Shown here one piece after another: positions 12,301 through 23,828 of a DNA stretch of 64,000 bases; position 1 is the first letter of the stretch; every line of letters starts with the position of its first letter. The notes beneath the pieces are model-generated. The model worked only from the letters and a program-made list of their open reading frames with translations, had not been told where the DNA came from and did no database searches. A program made the position numbers and the translations under genes. Source of the stretch: Escallonia rubra (Eukaryota; Streptophyta; Magnoliopsida; Escalloniales; Escalloniaceae); NCBI GenBank assembly GCA_033065855.1, contig JAVXUO010002976.1:1-64000 (forward strand), given 5' to 3'.

Positions 12301-14474
12301 TGAATTTTATCCAAGGAGTAGACATAGTTTGTAGAGCTCTAGCTGAGTTCTTGCCTTGAAACAATGTATTTGTCGTCTAGTTACTTGTGCACTTCATCAA
12401 GACATGGGATCCGCTCTAGCCCAGCCTTATGCTTCTTAAATAAGGAGTCAAAAAGTTTCCAGTCCGACTGAAGACATTTTTGGTTGTATTGGCTGCAATC
12501 TGGAGCGATATGTGAGGCCGAACTGATTCGCCTTAAACCTCCACATTACTGAATTAATATGTAAATGTGAAAAAATAAATTATATTGGATAATATATAAT
12601 TTTATAACATATTGCTAATCTAATGGCACAAGTTCATTTCACATTTAGAACAGAAGTTACAACTATAGATGCTACATTTCTAAACTTGAAAAGCCCAAGC
12701 ACTCAAAAGGAGAATCACGAGTTCTGGACTCACGCATTATAAGATACCTATCATGTACTGGGACTCATACTGTTAAATACATGCGATGATGTCAATATTG
12801 ACATTGTAGTTGGTACCATCTGATGTCTTTTTTTAATCATACTGTAAGATATGAATTGCTGTATATTTTACGAAATGACACCTATGGTTACTACTTTGGT
12901 AGTCATCTCCTATTATATATTATTAGGATATGCCATCTTCTCTTGTTCTAGGTAGCCTTCACGAGTTCTTCATTTGTTCAAGTGACTTTTCATTGAAATG
13001 CTTGCTCAGATTTTCTCACAATTGGCCCCAAAATCTAGTCCTGGAAGTAGCACCGAGGGAGTCCATGTTAATTGAGTAGCTATTTATTCCATTTGCTATA
13101 AAGTTTGGTATCTTTGAAACTGAAGTATAGCCACTCAAAATATTTCCCGTAATGGCAGTAACCCTGTGTACTGGGGGCTGGGACTTTCAAAACCAATTAA
13201 TTTTCTTAAATGGTAGGAAATAAAACTTGCTTCTCTCCAAGAACAAATTGCATCTGTCGCACTAGTTTTGTAGGAATAATTCCCCCGTCATTATGCCAAA
13301 GGGCACCATTTTGTTCTGTGATCATGCTTGCTTTTATTCTAGCAAGCTTTTGACTTTAACCCTATCTTATTAGGATATCAGTATACAGTGCGTGAAGTTT
13401 TGTTTGGTGATTACTTTCACCTTTTCTATGAGCTAAATTTCAGTAACACAGGCAGAAGTGCCTTGGATGTTTGTGTTGCTTACATACCCCGTGTCCTGTA
13501 TTTTTCTGAGTTCCTACTGCCGATTACAATGATAAATGCTATTTTCATGTAAGGAAGTGAAATGCCACATTGCAGTTGGGGACTTAATTCAGCATTAGTG
13601 GTCAAGATCTGTTGCCATCTATGTTGTTTTCTTGCCTATTGTGTTTTTCGTCCTCTTGGCTTTACCGTCGGCCCTTCTCTTTCTATACTGTTTATGAGTT
13701 CCCTAATACGTGACTGTTACTTCAAATCTTACTGTTGTTTATATTACTACTCGAGTATGTTTTCAATCTAACAACTCCGTTGCAGGTTGCTGTCAACACT
13801 GTACTTCAAGAAGAGAAGGACTTTCTTGACCATATTATAAAATCGACCAACATGAAGTGCCTCACTGCGCCGTAAGTTATTTCTTTGTGCCTGCTGGAGG
13901 TTTTCCTTTGTATGCAAAGCTTGTTGCCTGCATTATGCTTTCTTTTGTTACAGATTCTATGAACTAAAAACAGCACTCTAAACGTACCATCGATCTTTTT
14001 AATGTCTTTGGAATAGTTGTTAAACCTTTTGAGATTTACTCTTGAAGTATCCTTAGTTTGCAAGGATGCACTTCTGTGGCTGAACTCGAAAGTTGACATG
14101 TTATCTTAATGGATTTGGTTTCTTGCACAAATAGTCACTTAAAAGGTACAGGGTTAAATGGGAGGTAGCCATCTTGAGTTATCGTGACATGTTCTGGTTT
14201 AATTAATAAGAAGGGAACACACAAAAGGCATGCTCAGCTGGATACTATGGTTTGCTTTGTATCTTTCAGGTCAGCACTTGAAGGCGAATGTGGGTTTTTG
14301 GCTGCTAACTTGTACGCAAAGAGTGTGTTTGGGGAGGATGCGTTGGTTAATCTGAGCATTGAGAAGCAAATTGATGGTAAACTGAGTGGATATATCAGAA
14401 TACGGAGCAAGACCCAGGGGATTGCTCTAAGCTTGGGGGATAAGATCACTCTGAAGCAGAAGGGAGGCAGCTAA
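6314..14474 (+). CDS. COPB: Coatomer subunit beta (beta-COP)
   Basis: Beta-COP is part of the COPI vesicle coat that carries cargo from Golgi to ER and between Golgi cisternae. It lies in the adaptin-like F-subcomplex, which is recruited by ARF1-GTP. Coding exons: 6314-8359, 10682-11191, 13786-13871 and 14270-14474. All introns are GT-AG. The joined length is 2847 nt, giving 948 aa, the usual size of the plant protein. The N-terminal two thirds is an Adaptin_N/HEAT solenoid (about residues 20-540, starting [20 protein letters not shown]). A linker follows, then the coatomer beta C-terminal region (from about 670, [21 protein letters not shown] across the first splice), then the appendage platform ending [16 protein letters not shown]. 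Exon 1 alone encodes 682 aa. Intron 1 (2.3 kb) shows nothing recognisable. Intron 2 (2.6 kb) carries a long foldback and a C-tract. All splice phases agree and there is no internal stop, so the gene looks intact. It lies between two inverted copia arms. Confidence 0.97.
11243..11383. repeat. Near-perfect 58-bp foldback hairpin in coatomer intron 2
   Basis: 11243-11300 is the reverse complement of 11326-11383, with one mismatch in 58 (gcTtgg against gcAtgg). The 25-bp loop (ggcctaatggaatcacacag...) is itself a diverged partial copy of the arm end. This is a foldback MITE or a snap-back duplication. Transcribed as intron RNA it would form a long hairpin. Confidence 0.9.
11763..11792. repeat. 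Poly-C tract followed by CCCCACCCACC
   Basis: About 18 consecutive C residues followed by CACCCCACCCACC, within coatomer intron 2. It is a simple repeat and a possible i-motif, or a G-quadruplex on the minus strand. Tract length in an assembly is unreliable. Confidence 0.85.
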
Positions 14475-15406
14475 TCTGCTCATCATTTGTGAGCGCATGA
14501 ACGTTAGTCTCACCTGACTACTGGTAATTCGCAATCCGTTTCCTTTCCTGTTGCTGAAGTTAAAAGAGAAGGATTAGTAACAAAGGGAAGAATCAGGGAG
14601 GCTGTTTCTCGCCCTAAATTCTTCACCGCCTTAGGCCAAGTGGATTATCCACCATCATTTCTTTTCGTCCATCCTAAACCTCTTTTTTTTTTGGGCCATT
14701 CTCCTTCATTATGATGCCATTCAGTTTTCCTTTTAACTTAATTTGATTCCTGGGGACTCTTGGCCTTTTGCAGGTACTTGCTTTTGAGTTCAAATTGAGT
14801 GTCACCCGGGGCTCTTTTCCTGTCACCTCTGTTTCTAGCTTTGGTATTATAAAATGCAAGGATTTTATTATTGTTTTGTAGTGCTACATTTTTGTAGAAG
14901 GTACACGGATTTATTGTCTTGCTCGGACGTCAATTCTGAACTTGTCTCAGCAATATCAATGTCATACCCATCAAAATCTCACAGATTTTGTTTTGGTTGA
15001 TCAAAATTCGCTGATATTTGAGGTGAATGAGACTTGAACAAAGTAGCTGATAAAAGCCTCAAAGAATTTTAGGTGATAAAACTTCTTTTATCACATTGAC
15101 CTCCCTTGAGGCAAGTGGAAAATACAGATACTTCCCCACATATTAAATGTCACTGCACACCCCTTATGGTTTCATTATTGGTTAATGATCTCTCCTGTGG
15201 GGTTGACCAAGTTTGACACCAGTGAATTTGAATTCGCTGATATCACTATATATTCCTTCCATGTGCTCAATTTACACCCCTGCCCAAATAAAACCTTAAA
15301 TTCAAGGCTTAAGTGGCAAAATCATCCTCGAACTATGTCAAGATTGATAAGGGTGTTCTCGGAAGATCACATCATTTTGGGTATACATTTGCAACGTCGT
15401 TGAAAC
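14475..15406. other. Coatomer 3'UTR and downstream intergenic DNA
   Basis: The region after the stop probably holds the 3'UTR to about 14880 (attataaaatgcaagg at about 14845 and T-rich DNA are compatible with plant polyadenylation). I see no further gene before the transposon-like sequence at 15410. Confidence 0.5.
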
Positions 15407-15650
15407 ATAAGGGGGCTGTACGCTTATAAGATTTTGTTTTCGTTTTTGTAATGACGAATAAAAAGGCATTTTTTTGTGTACTTTTATCTTAATCCGTATT
15501 CGTTTTGAATAAAAAATTGAAACAATACCGAAAAAAGTGAAAACACCCAAAATGGTGTTTTCACCTTTTCTTGTTACTATATTCTCTGTGTCAGAGAATA
15601 CCAAACTTGTCTCCACTGTTCACAATTTTTTTGCCATGCCCCTGTTGCCT

Positions 15651-15683
<33 letters not shown>
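15651..15683. repeat. (CT)n microsatellite
   Basis: About 14 tandem CT dinucleotides between tagctctc and ccccctttc, inside the transposon-like segment starting at 15410. Confidence 0.95.
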
Positions 15684-15912
15684 CCTTTCTATCCTTTTAT
15701 TCACCCCACTGTAATCACTATGAAAGATTCATCATAGATCTTCCTTTCTATACTCTTTCTTCGCCCCACCGTAATCACTAATTACCATGAAAGATTCCAA
15801 AAATTGACAGATGCAAGGGAAAGGGAAGGGAAGATCATAGAGGGCAGATTTGTGGGAAGTGAGTTTTGGAGAAAGAAAAAAAAAAGGAAAAAGTTGGTGC
15901 TCGCTACCGGAG

Positions 15913-16062
15913 ATGGAGGAATTGAAATTGCTGATGGCGGTGACTGTCGAGATCTCGTCGGAATCCACGGCGAGATTGCCGAAGAAGGCGTCGGCCATCA
16001 CCTCGTCTTCCTTGGGGAAGTCGAGCAGGTCGTCAACGGCGCACGCGTCACCTTTGTTGTTC
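15913..16062 (-). pseudogene. Possible captured fragment of a GATA-type transcription factor N-terminus
   Basis: On the minus strand this GC-rich stretch translates as VDDLLDFPKEDEVMADAFF and on to AVDSDEISTVTAISNF. The VDDLLDF(S/P)xED motif is characteristic of the acidic N-terminal region of plant GATA zinc-finger factors such as Arabidopsis GATA5, 9 and 12. No zinc finger (CxNC...CNAC) is present nearby and the frame breaks on both sides. A gene piece carried by the element at 15410 is therefore likelier than a gene. Weak spot: the motif is short and acidic. Confidence 0.45.
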
Positions 16063-17614
16063 GCTCAATCTTGATCTCAAACGAGACAAAGAACGACTTC
16101 TTTCCTTACTCCAAGAGCCAAAATAACCTGGGGAGCCGGTTGGTTGAGTGGCAACCTCTATTCGAACCCAACTCATCAGACTCACACTTTACCAGATCTG
16201 AATCTTTCTCCTATGGAAGAAGAGTCAAATTACGGAGGTCCGGTAGGTGAAGCCCTAGAAACCTTAATCTCTCTATCTCTTCTCCGAACAATCTCCATAT
16301 ATGTCTCTAAAACCTCAATTTCACACTTCATCATCTCCACTATGTCGCATAGCAATTCGCAAAACCCTAATTACGTTGACTTCAAGCTAATCTCAGCCAT
16401 CCATGGCCTAGTGTTTATGTGGATATTACCTCCCTCGAATAGATCGTAGACTCATGCGAATCCTAGTAGAAGGTTTTTGGGATGTTCCATCTGCAAGGTA
16501 CGAATAAAATTGTTTTGTTGTTCAAATTGGAATTTGCACTTCTTTAAAAAAAATCGTAGAAATGTACTAGTACCAAACAGAGAGAAGCAGTTACAAGAGC
16601 AAGAACATCTTTTGGGCAGAATATATCTTTCACTAAAAACTTAAACTACTTTTCAGACCCCCCATCGAAAACTGAGTAAAGGTTTAGAAGTTGTCTCGAC
16701 TATTTGATCTAATCTATATGATGAGAAAGTAACATCTGGTTATAACTCACCCCGGTGGATCAAAATTATTAAACTTGACAATAACACCACATGCTTACCC
16801 TGGTGGATCAAGATAAAAATATGATACCAAACATAACAACAAGAAGAATGCAATTGCTCAGATAACCTGAGACCACAATGCACAAATTAGGATCAATGCT
16901 GCTACATGCATTATAGCGATAAAAGATTATCAATGTATATTTTAACAACAGTTATAGATCACTTTTAGGGATAATCTTTTGTCAGTAAAGTTGTTAAAGC
17001 ACTAATCCAAAATGCACCCACTTGTAGGATGTGAAGATTGTAGCCACTCAAGTTCTTTTTCTTTCTTATATTTCCAATCTTTTTCCTTTTTTTTTTTCAA
17101 ACAAAAATCCTCCACTTGCTAACCTTTTCATCCATCCACCATTGCTCACCATATAGGTAGTAGTAAATCAACCCCCTTAATCTCTTACAGCCACAAGAAT
17201 GATCATTCAAAAAGACATAAAACTTTTCAAGAAAAATGATATTCTGCGCTCCACAAGACAAGCTGCTCTGCTAAAAATCCAGATTTTGTTTTATCGCTTT
17301 CGAGCGTGGGAGACAATAAGCACCTGATGCCAAACTGTAATCCTGAAAACCATACCGCAAAGTGACAACGTGGAACAACTACAATTAGGGTGGCCTTTAC
17401 TTTTGAGTTTCTATAGGGATCAGAAACCACATGTGGAGTCTCCACTCGCCACTTGTACAAACTGATTAGGATAATGTTAACTCACCACTAAAATATCATC
17501 CTCCAAAGAGAAGCACCCCAAACCAAACATCACAATGTGAACAACTTTAAAATTAGGACAACAGAGGACCAATGTCGCACAAACGTAGGCTTCAATCTTA
17601 CTAGATCAGAAGAC

Positions 17615-17860
17615 ACACCCACCCCCCACACACACACCCACCCTCACGCATAATCAATCAATCCTGCACACACTGAAGACACACACACACACACACACAA
17701 TCAATCAATCACACACGCACAGAACAACCACCGTCACCCACCCACACACCCACACACACGCGAAATTAATCATGCACACCGAACACACACGCACACACAC
17801 ACAGAGTGTGCACACATGCACGCACACAATCTGTCACACACACACAATCAGTCCACTAAT
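17615..17860. repeat. Compound CA/CACACC microsatellite region
   Basis: Interrupted runs of CA and CACACC with TCAATCAATC spacers over about 240 bp, including an uninterrupted cacacacacacacacaca run near 17681-17698. Confidence 0.9.
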
Positions 17861-18474
17861 TGAGGGGCGGTTTACAAAAGTTGGGTAGAGAGGCTACTTG
17901 GTTGTGGCAACGGAGGTATGTGGCGAGGGGTGGGTGGGGTGTGGTGGTCGACTGCCATGAAGGGTGAAGAAGAAGAAGAATAAGAAGGTGAAGAAGAAGA
18001 AGCAAAGAAGTAAATCAACCAAAAATCTAAAATAATATCAAATTGATAGATTTGCCCCTGACTTAAGGAAATTAACGGGCATGTTGATGCTTGGAACTAA
18101 CATAATGACTCAATTGGACTTAATTGATGAATTCAGTGGTCACTTTGACACAAATCAAAATCCATTGACCAAAGTTGGCTTTGAATTATAATACACTGAT
18201 CAACCACATATAAGTTTAGTCACTCTACATTATTTCTCTTTTCTCTCTCTTTTTTTTTATAACACTAAACTGATTTAGCCAAATAACTTTCTTTTAAGTA
18301 TATAAATATATATACCACATGCATCCTGCCCAAAAACTTAATGCGAAACAGTGTCAATGCTACCATACTAGCTAAGCTTCCATGGAGCTATTCATTTATT
18401 GATACTATTTATACAGAGAAAACCTCTTTTGGTGTAACACCTATTTGGTGTTATATAACTAACTATCTAAAAGG

Positions 18475-18975
18475 TGACACTTGAGACTTTGAGAAATTTC
18501 TTAAAAAAAGACACAAAACAAAAACATTAAATAGTAAATAACTATCCTAAGGACATATTTGGTTTTCACATTTTAAAATACTTATATGTTATACTTGATT
18601 TTAAACAACTTTATTGTTGGACGTGGAGCGATCTAAGATTCATTAAAAAAAAATATTCTAAAGGTCAAGCTTGCTTTTATAAAAATATCACATTATTACC
18701 TTCATTTTTGCACACGCATGCATGTGCCACGATTACTACCTATGTTGAATGTTGACACTTGACATTTTATAAAAAAAAAAATTAAAAATGATACAAAATA
18801 AAAGTTTAAATAGTAAATAATTACTTATAAGGACATGCTTAGTTTTTATAATTTAAAATTCATTTTACGGAATGTACTAATAAACACTTATACGTGATGC
18901 TTAATTTTTTTTTTTATAACAAAATTCATATTATTAAATTTATTTTTACACTCGCATCGCATGTGTCACGTTGAC
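18475..18975. repeat. Diverged tandem duplication (two units of about 280 bp)
   Basis: Unit 1 begins tgacacttgagac at 18475 and unit 2 begins tgacacttgacat at 18753. Both continue with an A-rich run, ttaaatagtaaataa, taaggacat, and each closes with a catgtg(c/t)cacg motif (18721 and 18960). They are clearly homologous but diverged. The origin is unknown. Confidence 0.65.
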
Positions 18976-19499
18976 TCGTATATATAATGGCAAAACATAA
19001 CCTTCAAACCCTATGCGTTGACAATTACATATCCATGTGACCTTCGCAGGCTGCAATAATTTGGTATTGTACATTCTGCCAACAGCCCTAAAACTTGTTA
19101 ATGTAGTTCTAGGCATTCGTGATATACGAAAACACAGTCCTAAGTAAGCTAAAAAAAATCTGAAGAATGATGGATTTATAAACACAAATCAAGTGTCATA
19201 AATAGTATACATAAATTTAAACACCAACGTGATGGTTTCGTACTATTCAATCTCCTCCAACTCGTTAGAAACAAGCGCCATACGTCATACATTATCCAGG
19301 AAGCAAGCTGAAAGCATGGTCTAAAAAGTTACACATAAAATAATACTCACGATACCATATTCAATGCAAATTAAGACCTTCTCGCAGTATTTATTGAAAC
19401 ATATTCAATGCGACCTTAGGGTGGCGGTATTGCAACAGCAGAGGCTGATTCCCACGACAACCGTGATATTCTGATTATTTAGGGTTTTGTGGATCTATT

Positions 19500-19640
19500 T
19501 TGGTGGTAAGGGCACCCATGGGTTTTGAAGGGGAGGGTGGGGCGGCATTAGGGTGGAGGGAGGTTGGGGGCGATGACGGGTGGGTGGGGGTGGGGGGTTG
19601 GGCAGCAGCGGCAGGGTAGGGGAAGTTGGAGAGAGAGATA
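19500..19640 (+). repeat. G-rich block with G-quadruplex pattern
   Basis: Contains gggtgggtgggggtgggggg followed by ttggg at about 19579-19603, i.e. at least four G3+ runs with one-base loops. It lies directly 5' of the copia gag remnant. Confidence 0.7.
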
Positions 19641-19700
19641 GAGAGTTAGGGTTTCAAATTAAATCCTATCCTGACCTAAGGAAAAAAAATACGAATTTGA

Positions 19701-20530
19701 AAAAAATGTCATAGCTGATCTTGTTAAGGGTGAGAAACTTAACGGAGATAACTATGACGTTTAACACAAAAGATGAAATTCATGTTGAACGAATAAGAGC
19801 TCGAGGAGCACTTGACATGAGAGATGGTCGTGCCCACTAAGGGGCAACCCCTAAGAGACCACACTGCATACCAGAAATGGAATGAGAAAGATCGTAGTGT
19901 GTGCTATACCTTGTTGAGTAGCTTGCAAAATGATCTAATCGGACAGTTTGATGAACTTCCAACTCAAAGCTTTATGGGATCAGCTTAAGTTCTCTTTTGC
20001 GGGAATCTCAATTACGCGACTTCGTAGCCTTGTGATTAAGTTTGAGGAATACACAAAAGACTCTAAGCATATCATGAATGAACATCTAAGGGTGATGTCC
20101 AACATGATTGGTAAGTAAAGGGATGCTGGTCATGTGCTTACAAGTGAGCAGCAAGCCAGGGCTGTCATAAGGTCCTTTCCTGCCTCATGGGCCAATATAT
20201 ATGAAACAAATATTGACTCATAGTGAAAACATCAAGAACTTTTTTGATGTTTCACAACATGTCATCCTTGAGGCTGAGATTCGAGATGTTGACAAGACCC
20301 CTTACTTATGTCGCCCAAGGAGATTGTGCAATGCAAATGGCAAGCGCAAAAGACAAAGTAAGAAAGGCAAGAAAGGTGAGGCTAACACTTCTGCGCCAAG
20401 GGAAAGGAAAATAAAGAAACGCAAGAGAGGAAAACGTGGTGGGAAAAAAGGACTTGTCTAAAATCAAATGTTACAACTGTCAACAACAAGGATAGTTCGC
20501 TCGTGATTGTGCTGAGCCGAAGAGGCTACC
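19701..20530 (+). pseudogene. Copia gag remnant with zinc knuckle
   Basis: In shifting frames it reads ADLVKGEKLNGDNYDV, KMKFMLNE, and on to EQQARAVIRSFPASWANI. This is the typical UBN2/retrotran_gag arrangement of plant copia Gag. At about 20465 a CCHC knuckle reads CYNCQQQG followed by a TAG where the histidine should be, then FARDC. Several further stops and at least one frameshift show it is not functional. Confidence 0.85.
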
Positions 20531-20567
20531 TTCTGAATCTCTCTCTTAGTTATATGTTTCCTCACGT

Positions 20568-21560
20568 GTGATGGTTGCTGATTCCTCACCTGTGTGGTTT
20601 GTGGATACAGGTGCAACAAAACATGTTGCACGTGATCGAGAGGGGTTCATAGATTACCATCGGATTCAAGTAGGAAGCAAACATATCTTCATGAGAAACA
20701 ACAGCTCCAAAGAGGTGCTAAGGGTTAGTTCTTACAAGCTCAAATTGCGCATTGGGCGCACGTTGCTTCTTGAGAATGTGCGATATGCACCCACTGTTTG
20801 GCTTAATCTACTTTTAGTTACTGCTTTATTAGACAATAGTTTTTCCTTTAATTTTAGGGGTAATAGGTTGGACATATTTTTGGATGATGTTTTGTTCGGA
20901 CATTGTTTTGCGCATGGATAGTCTTTTTCAATTACATTTAATTGATTCTCAATCCTCTTATTCTTATGTGGTGAATGATAATATTATGAATGATTCTACC
21001 ACTTGGCATGCAAGACTGGGCCACATAGGCCAAGATAGAATGACTCATTTGGTTAGAGAAACCCTTCCGGGCCCACTCGCAAAAGTCAATTTATAAACGT
21101 GTGAGGCTTGTTTGGCCAGTAAAGCATGCAGGAAACCTTTTGGAAAGGCTGTGAGAGGAACTCAGCCACTTCATCTAGTTCACTCTGACATATGTGGACC
21201 AATGAGTGTAAAGGCACGACATGGTGCCTCTTATTTCCTTACACTGATAGACGATTATAGGCGATATAATTACGTGTATCTGATATCTCACTGCTATGAA
21301 GCTTTGGATTGTTTCAAATGCTTTGCAACAGAGGTTGAGAATCAGAAAGAGAAGAGTTTAAAAACACTTTGCACTGACCGGGGACGAGAATATTTGTCTG
21401 ATCACTTCAAGAAGTTTTATGAGGAAAAAAGGATAACAAGCAACTTACTATTCCTAATACTCCACAACAAAATGGTATTGTTGAAAGAAGGAATAAAAAT
21501 TGTTGGATATGGTTAGGTTTATGATGGCACAAGCAAATCTTCCAATATCTTTTTTTTGTT
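20568..21560 (+). pseudogene. Copia protease, GAG-pre-integrase and integrase remnant
   Basis: The protease active site is visible as VWFVDTGATKHVARDREGF (20590 onward). A pre-integrase segment WHARLGHIG...CEACLASKACRKPFGKAV follows (21001-21140). The integrase core then shows HSDICGPM and LIDDY, followed by LCTDRGREY, i.e. the first two acidic residues. The third (glutamate in the NGIVERRN-type motif, near 21470) lies in another frame. A stop at 21094 and frameshifts break the chain. Confidence 0.88.
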
Positions 21561-22130
21561 GGGGGGGGTGCCTTTTTTACTGCAGCCTATATACTTAATT
21601 GTGTGCCTTCACAATCAGTCAAATCCACCCTATATGAGCTTTGGAATGGCCAAAAGCCAAATTTGGATAACTTGCACCCATGAGGCTCAGCAGGTTATGT
21701 TCACAGTACTTCTCATAAGTATGGGAAACTAGGGCCTAAAGCTAAAAATAGTATCTTCTTAAGGTATTCTGAAAACTCTAAAGGCGTGATGTATGGTGAA
21801 CATCCAAATGGTAGAAAGATTGAAATAGAGTCTCATGATGTCAATTTCATAGAGAGTTATTTTCCTAGCATTAGATATGCGAGTAAGAATCTTGACATCT
21901 ATGAGTTAGAAGAGGTTGAAGCCACTTTACCATCTCCAAGCGAAGGTGGGGAATTAATTTCTCATCCAGTTGTCGTTGAATATAATATAAGTGACCCTCA
22001 ACCTAGTGGGAGCATTCCAGACAGTGGGAGCACACCACTACGACCGTCAGGTTAACAATATTCTCAACTACGTAGAGGTGCCCGGGGAAGAGTTCCACGT
22101 CGTCATTTTGAGATTGACGAATAAATTCTT

Positions 22131-23116
22131 ATGTGCACTCCAACTGATGAAGATGAGCCCACTTTTTTAGGAGAAGCCTTACCTTTATCTACTAGTAATG
22201 AGTGGATGGCTGCAATGAAGGATGAATTGAGTTCAATGGAGAAGAATCAGGTCTGGGAGTTGGTTGACCTTCTGTCAGGGCACAAGACTATTGGAAACAA
22301 TTGGGTTTTAAAAGGTCAAGCGCAAGGTGGATGGTCAATTGACAAGTATAAGGCACGTCTTGTGGCAAAAGGCTATACCCAAAAGCGGGGTGTGGATTAT
22401 GAAGATACATTCTTCCCAGTGCTGAGTTTGCTTCAATTTGCCTTATCCTAGTTATTGTCGCCCAGCAGGATTTAGAACTTTTTTAGATGGATGTTATGAT
22501 TGTGTTTCTTAATGGAGAATTAGACGAAGAGATTTATATGGCTCAACCTGATGGTTTTGAAGTCAAGGGACATGAGCACAAAATTTGCTTACTCAAACAT
22601 TCTATATATGGTCTCAAACAATCGTCTAGACAATGGTACTTTAGGTTCCATCATGCCATTACCTGTATAGATTTTGAGATGATTGAACAAGACCATTGCG
22701 TTTACGTAAAACGATCCAAGAAAAGTATTATGATCCTTTCTTTGTATGTAGATGACATTCTTTTAGCTGGGAATGACTTCAGTTCTATTGTCGCCACTAA
22801 ACAATAGTTGTCCTCAACTTTTGAGATGAAGGACATGGGAGAAGCTAATTATGTGTTCGGGGTTAAAATCATACATGATCGTCCAAAGAGACTTCTCGGT
22901 TTGTCTCAAGAGACATACATCAAGAAAGTCGTTAAACATTTTCGTATGCATAACTCAAAACCCATAGACACTCCAATGGACAAGACGTATGAGGAAAATA
23001 ATTGGATGTTCAAAAGTGCCTTATGCAGTTGCAGTAGGGAGTCTGATGTATGCTATGTTGTGTACGCATCCAGACATCTGCTATGCAGTTGGAATGGTGA
23101 GTTGTTATTAAAGTAA
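22131..23116 (+). pseudogene. Copia reverse transcriptase remnant
   Basis: Reads [20 protein letters not shown], then [22 protein letters not shown], a frame change near 22445-22490, LNGELDEEIYMAQPDGF, SIYGLKQSSRQWY and the catalytic YVDD box in LYVDDILLAGND at about 22743. It continues past a stop at 22805 into MKDMGEANYVFGVKI. The copia-type YVDD and its order with respect to integrase identify the superfamily. Confidence 0.92.
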
Positions 23117-23279
23117 TCCTGGACCCGCTCATTGGAATGCAGTGAAGAGGATTCTTTGATACCTATGTGGAACCGCTAATCTCGTCATATGTTATCATGG
23201 TGAAGACTTAAGACTGAGAGGATACAACGATATTGATTAGGGCGGTGATAGAGATAAGCGCAGATCCACTTCAAGTTAT

Positions 23280-23549
23280 GCATTCATACTAAGAGGTGGA
23301 GCTATATCTTGGTGCAGCAAGAAATAGACTTGCATTGCCCTATCCACGATGGAGTCGGAGTATGTTTCTTGTTCAGCAGTAGTCCAGGAAGCTGTTTGGT
23401 TGAGGTCATTCTTACAGGTTCTAGGGGTTGCAGCTCAAGCAGATGAGGCTGCCACCGTTTACTATGACAACACAGTTGCCCTAGATATTATAAAGGACCC
23501 AAATATCATGGGAAGGCAAACACATAGGCCTCCGTTATCACTTTTTTAG
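23280..23549 (+). pseudogene. Copia RNase H remnant
   Basis: Contains ISWCSKK, a stop, then ESEYVSCSAVVQEAVWLRSF and VYYDNTVALDIIKDPNIMGRQTH, the standard end of the plant copia polyprotein. The part from 23365 onward is the same as the left arm read on the minus strand (2905 downward). Confidence 0.88.
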
Positions 23550-23828
23550 AACTTTAGTTGCACAATGAGAGATAACCATGAAGCATATACCTACTAGTAG
23601 AATGGTGGTTGATCCTTTGATCAAGCATATTGCTAGAGATGTTTTCCTTTCTCACATTAGGAGAATGGGACTACGTAGGGTTTGATATGTTTATGGCATT
23701 TTATGTACTTGATATTATTTATTATATTTTCATTATTTGGTTTGAGAATTATTTTGGAATGAATGGATTGTGATTACATATACATCATTATTGAGAGTGT
23801 CACACTAAGGAATTCATCTTGTGGCTAA

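Larger units (their letters stand above)
15410..16250. mobile_element. Nonautonomous element related to the one at 23829, carrying gene-like sequence
   Basis: Starts GGGGGCTGTACGCTTATAAG after a TAA. It shares its subterminal order with 23829-24050: a ttttgttttt tract, a tttttttgtgtactttta block, then the palindromic gtgaaaacaccc...ggtgttttcacc corresponding to aaaacagccc...ggctgttttcacc. A CT microsatellite and GC-rich, codon-like DNA follow. I found no matching right end, so it is truncated or its limit is unknown. Confidence 0.5.
16500..19700. other. Intergenic, repeat-rich, no gene recognised
   Basis: AT-rich DNA with microsatellites, a diverged tandem duplication near 18475-18975 and a G-rich block at 19500-19640. 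The short ORFs show no known domain. Confidence 0.6.

Noticed and set aside
16129..16175. tRNA-like words (ggttggttgagtggcaacc...ttcgaaccc)
   Set aside because: No acceptor stem, anticodon arm or correct spacing of A and B boxes could be formed, and the segment lies in transposon-derived DNA.
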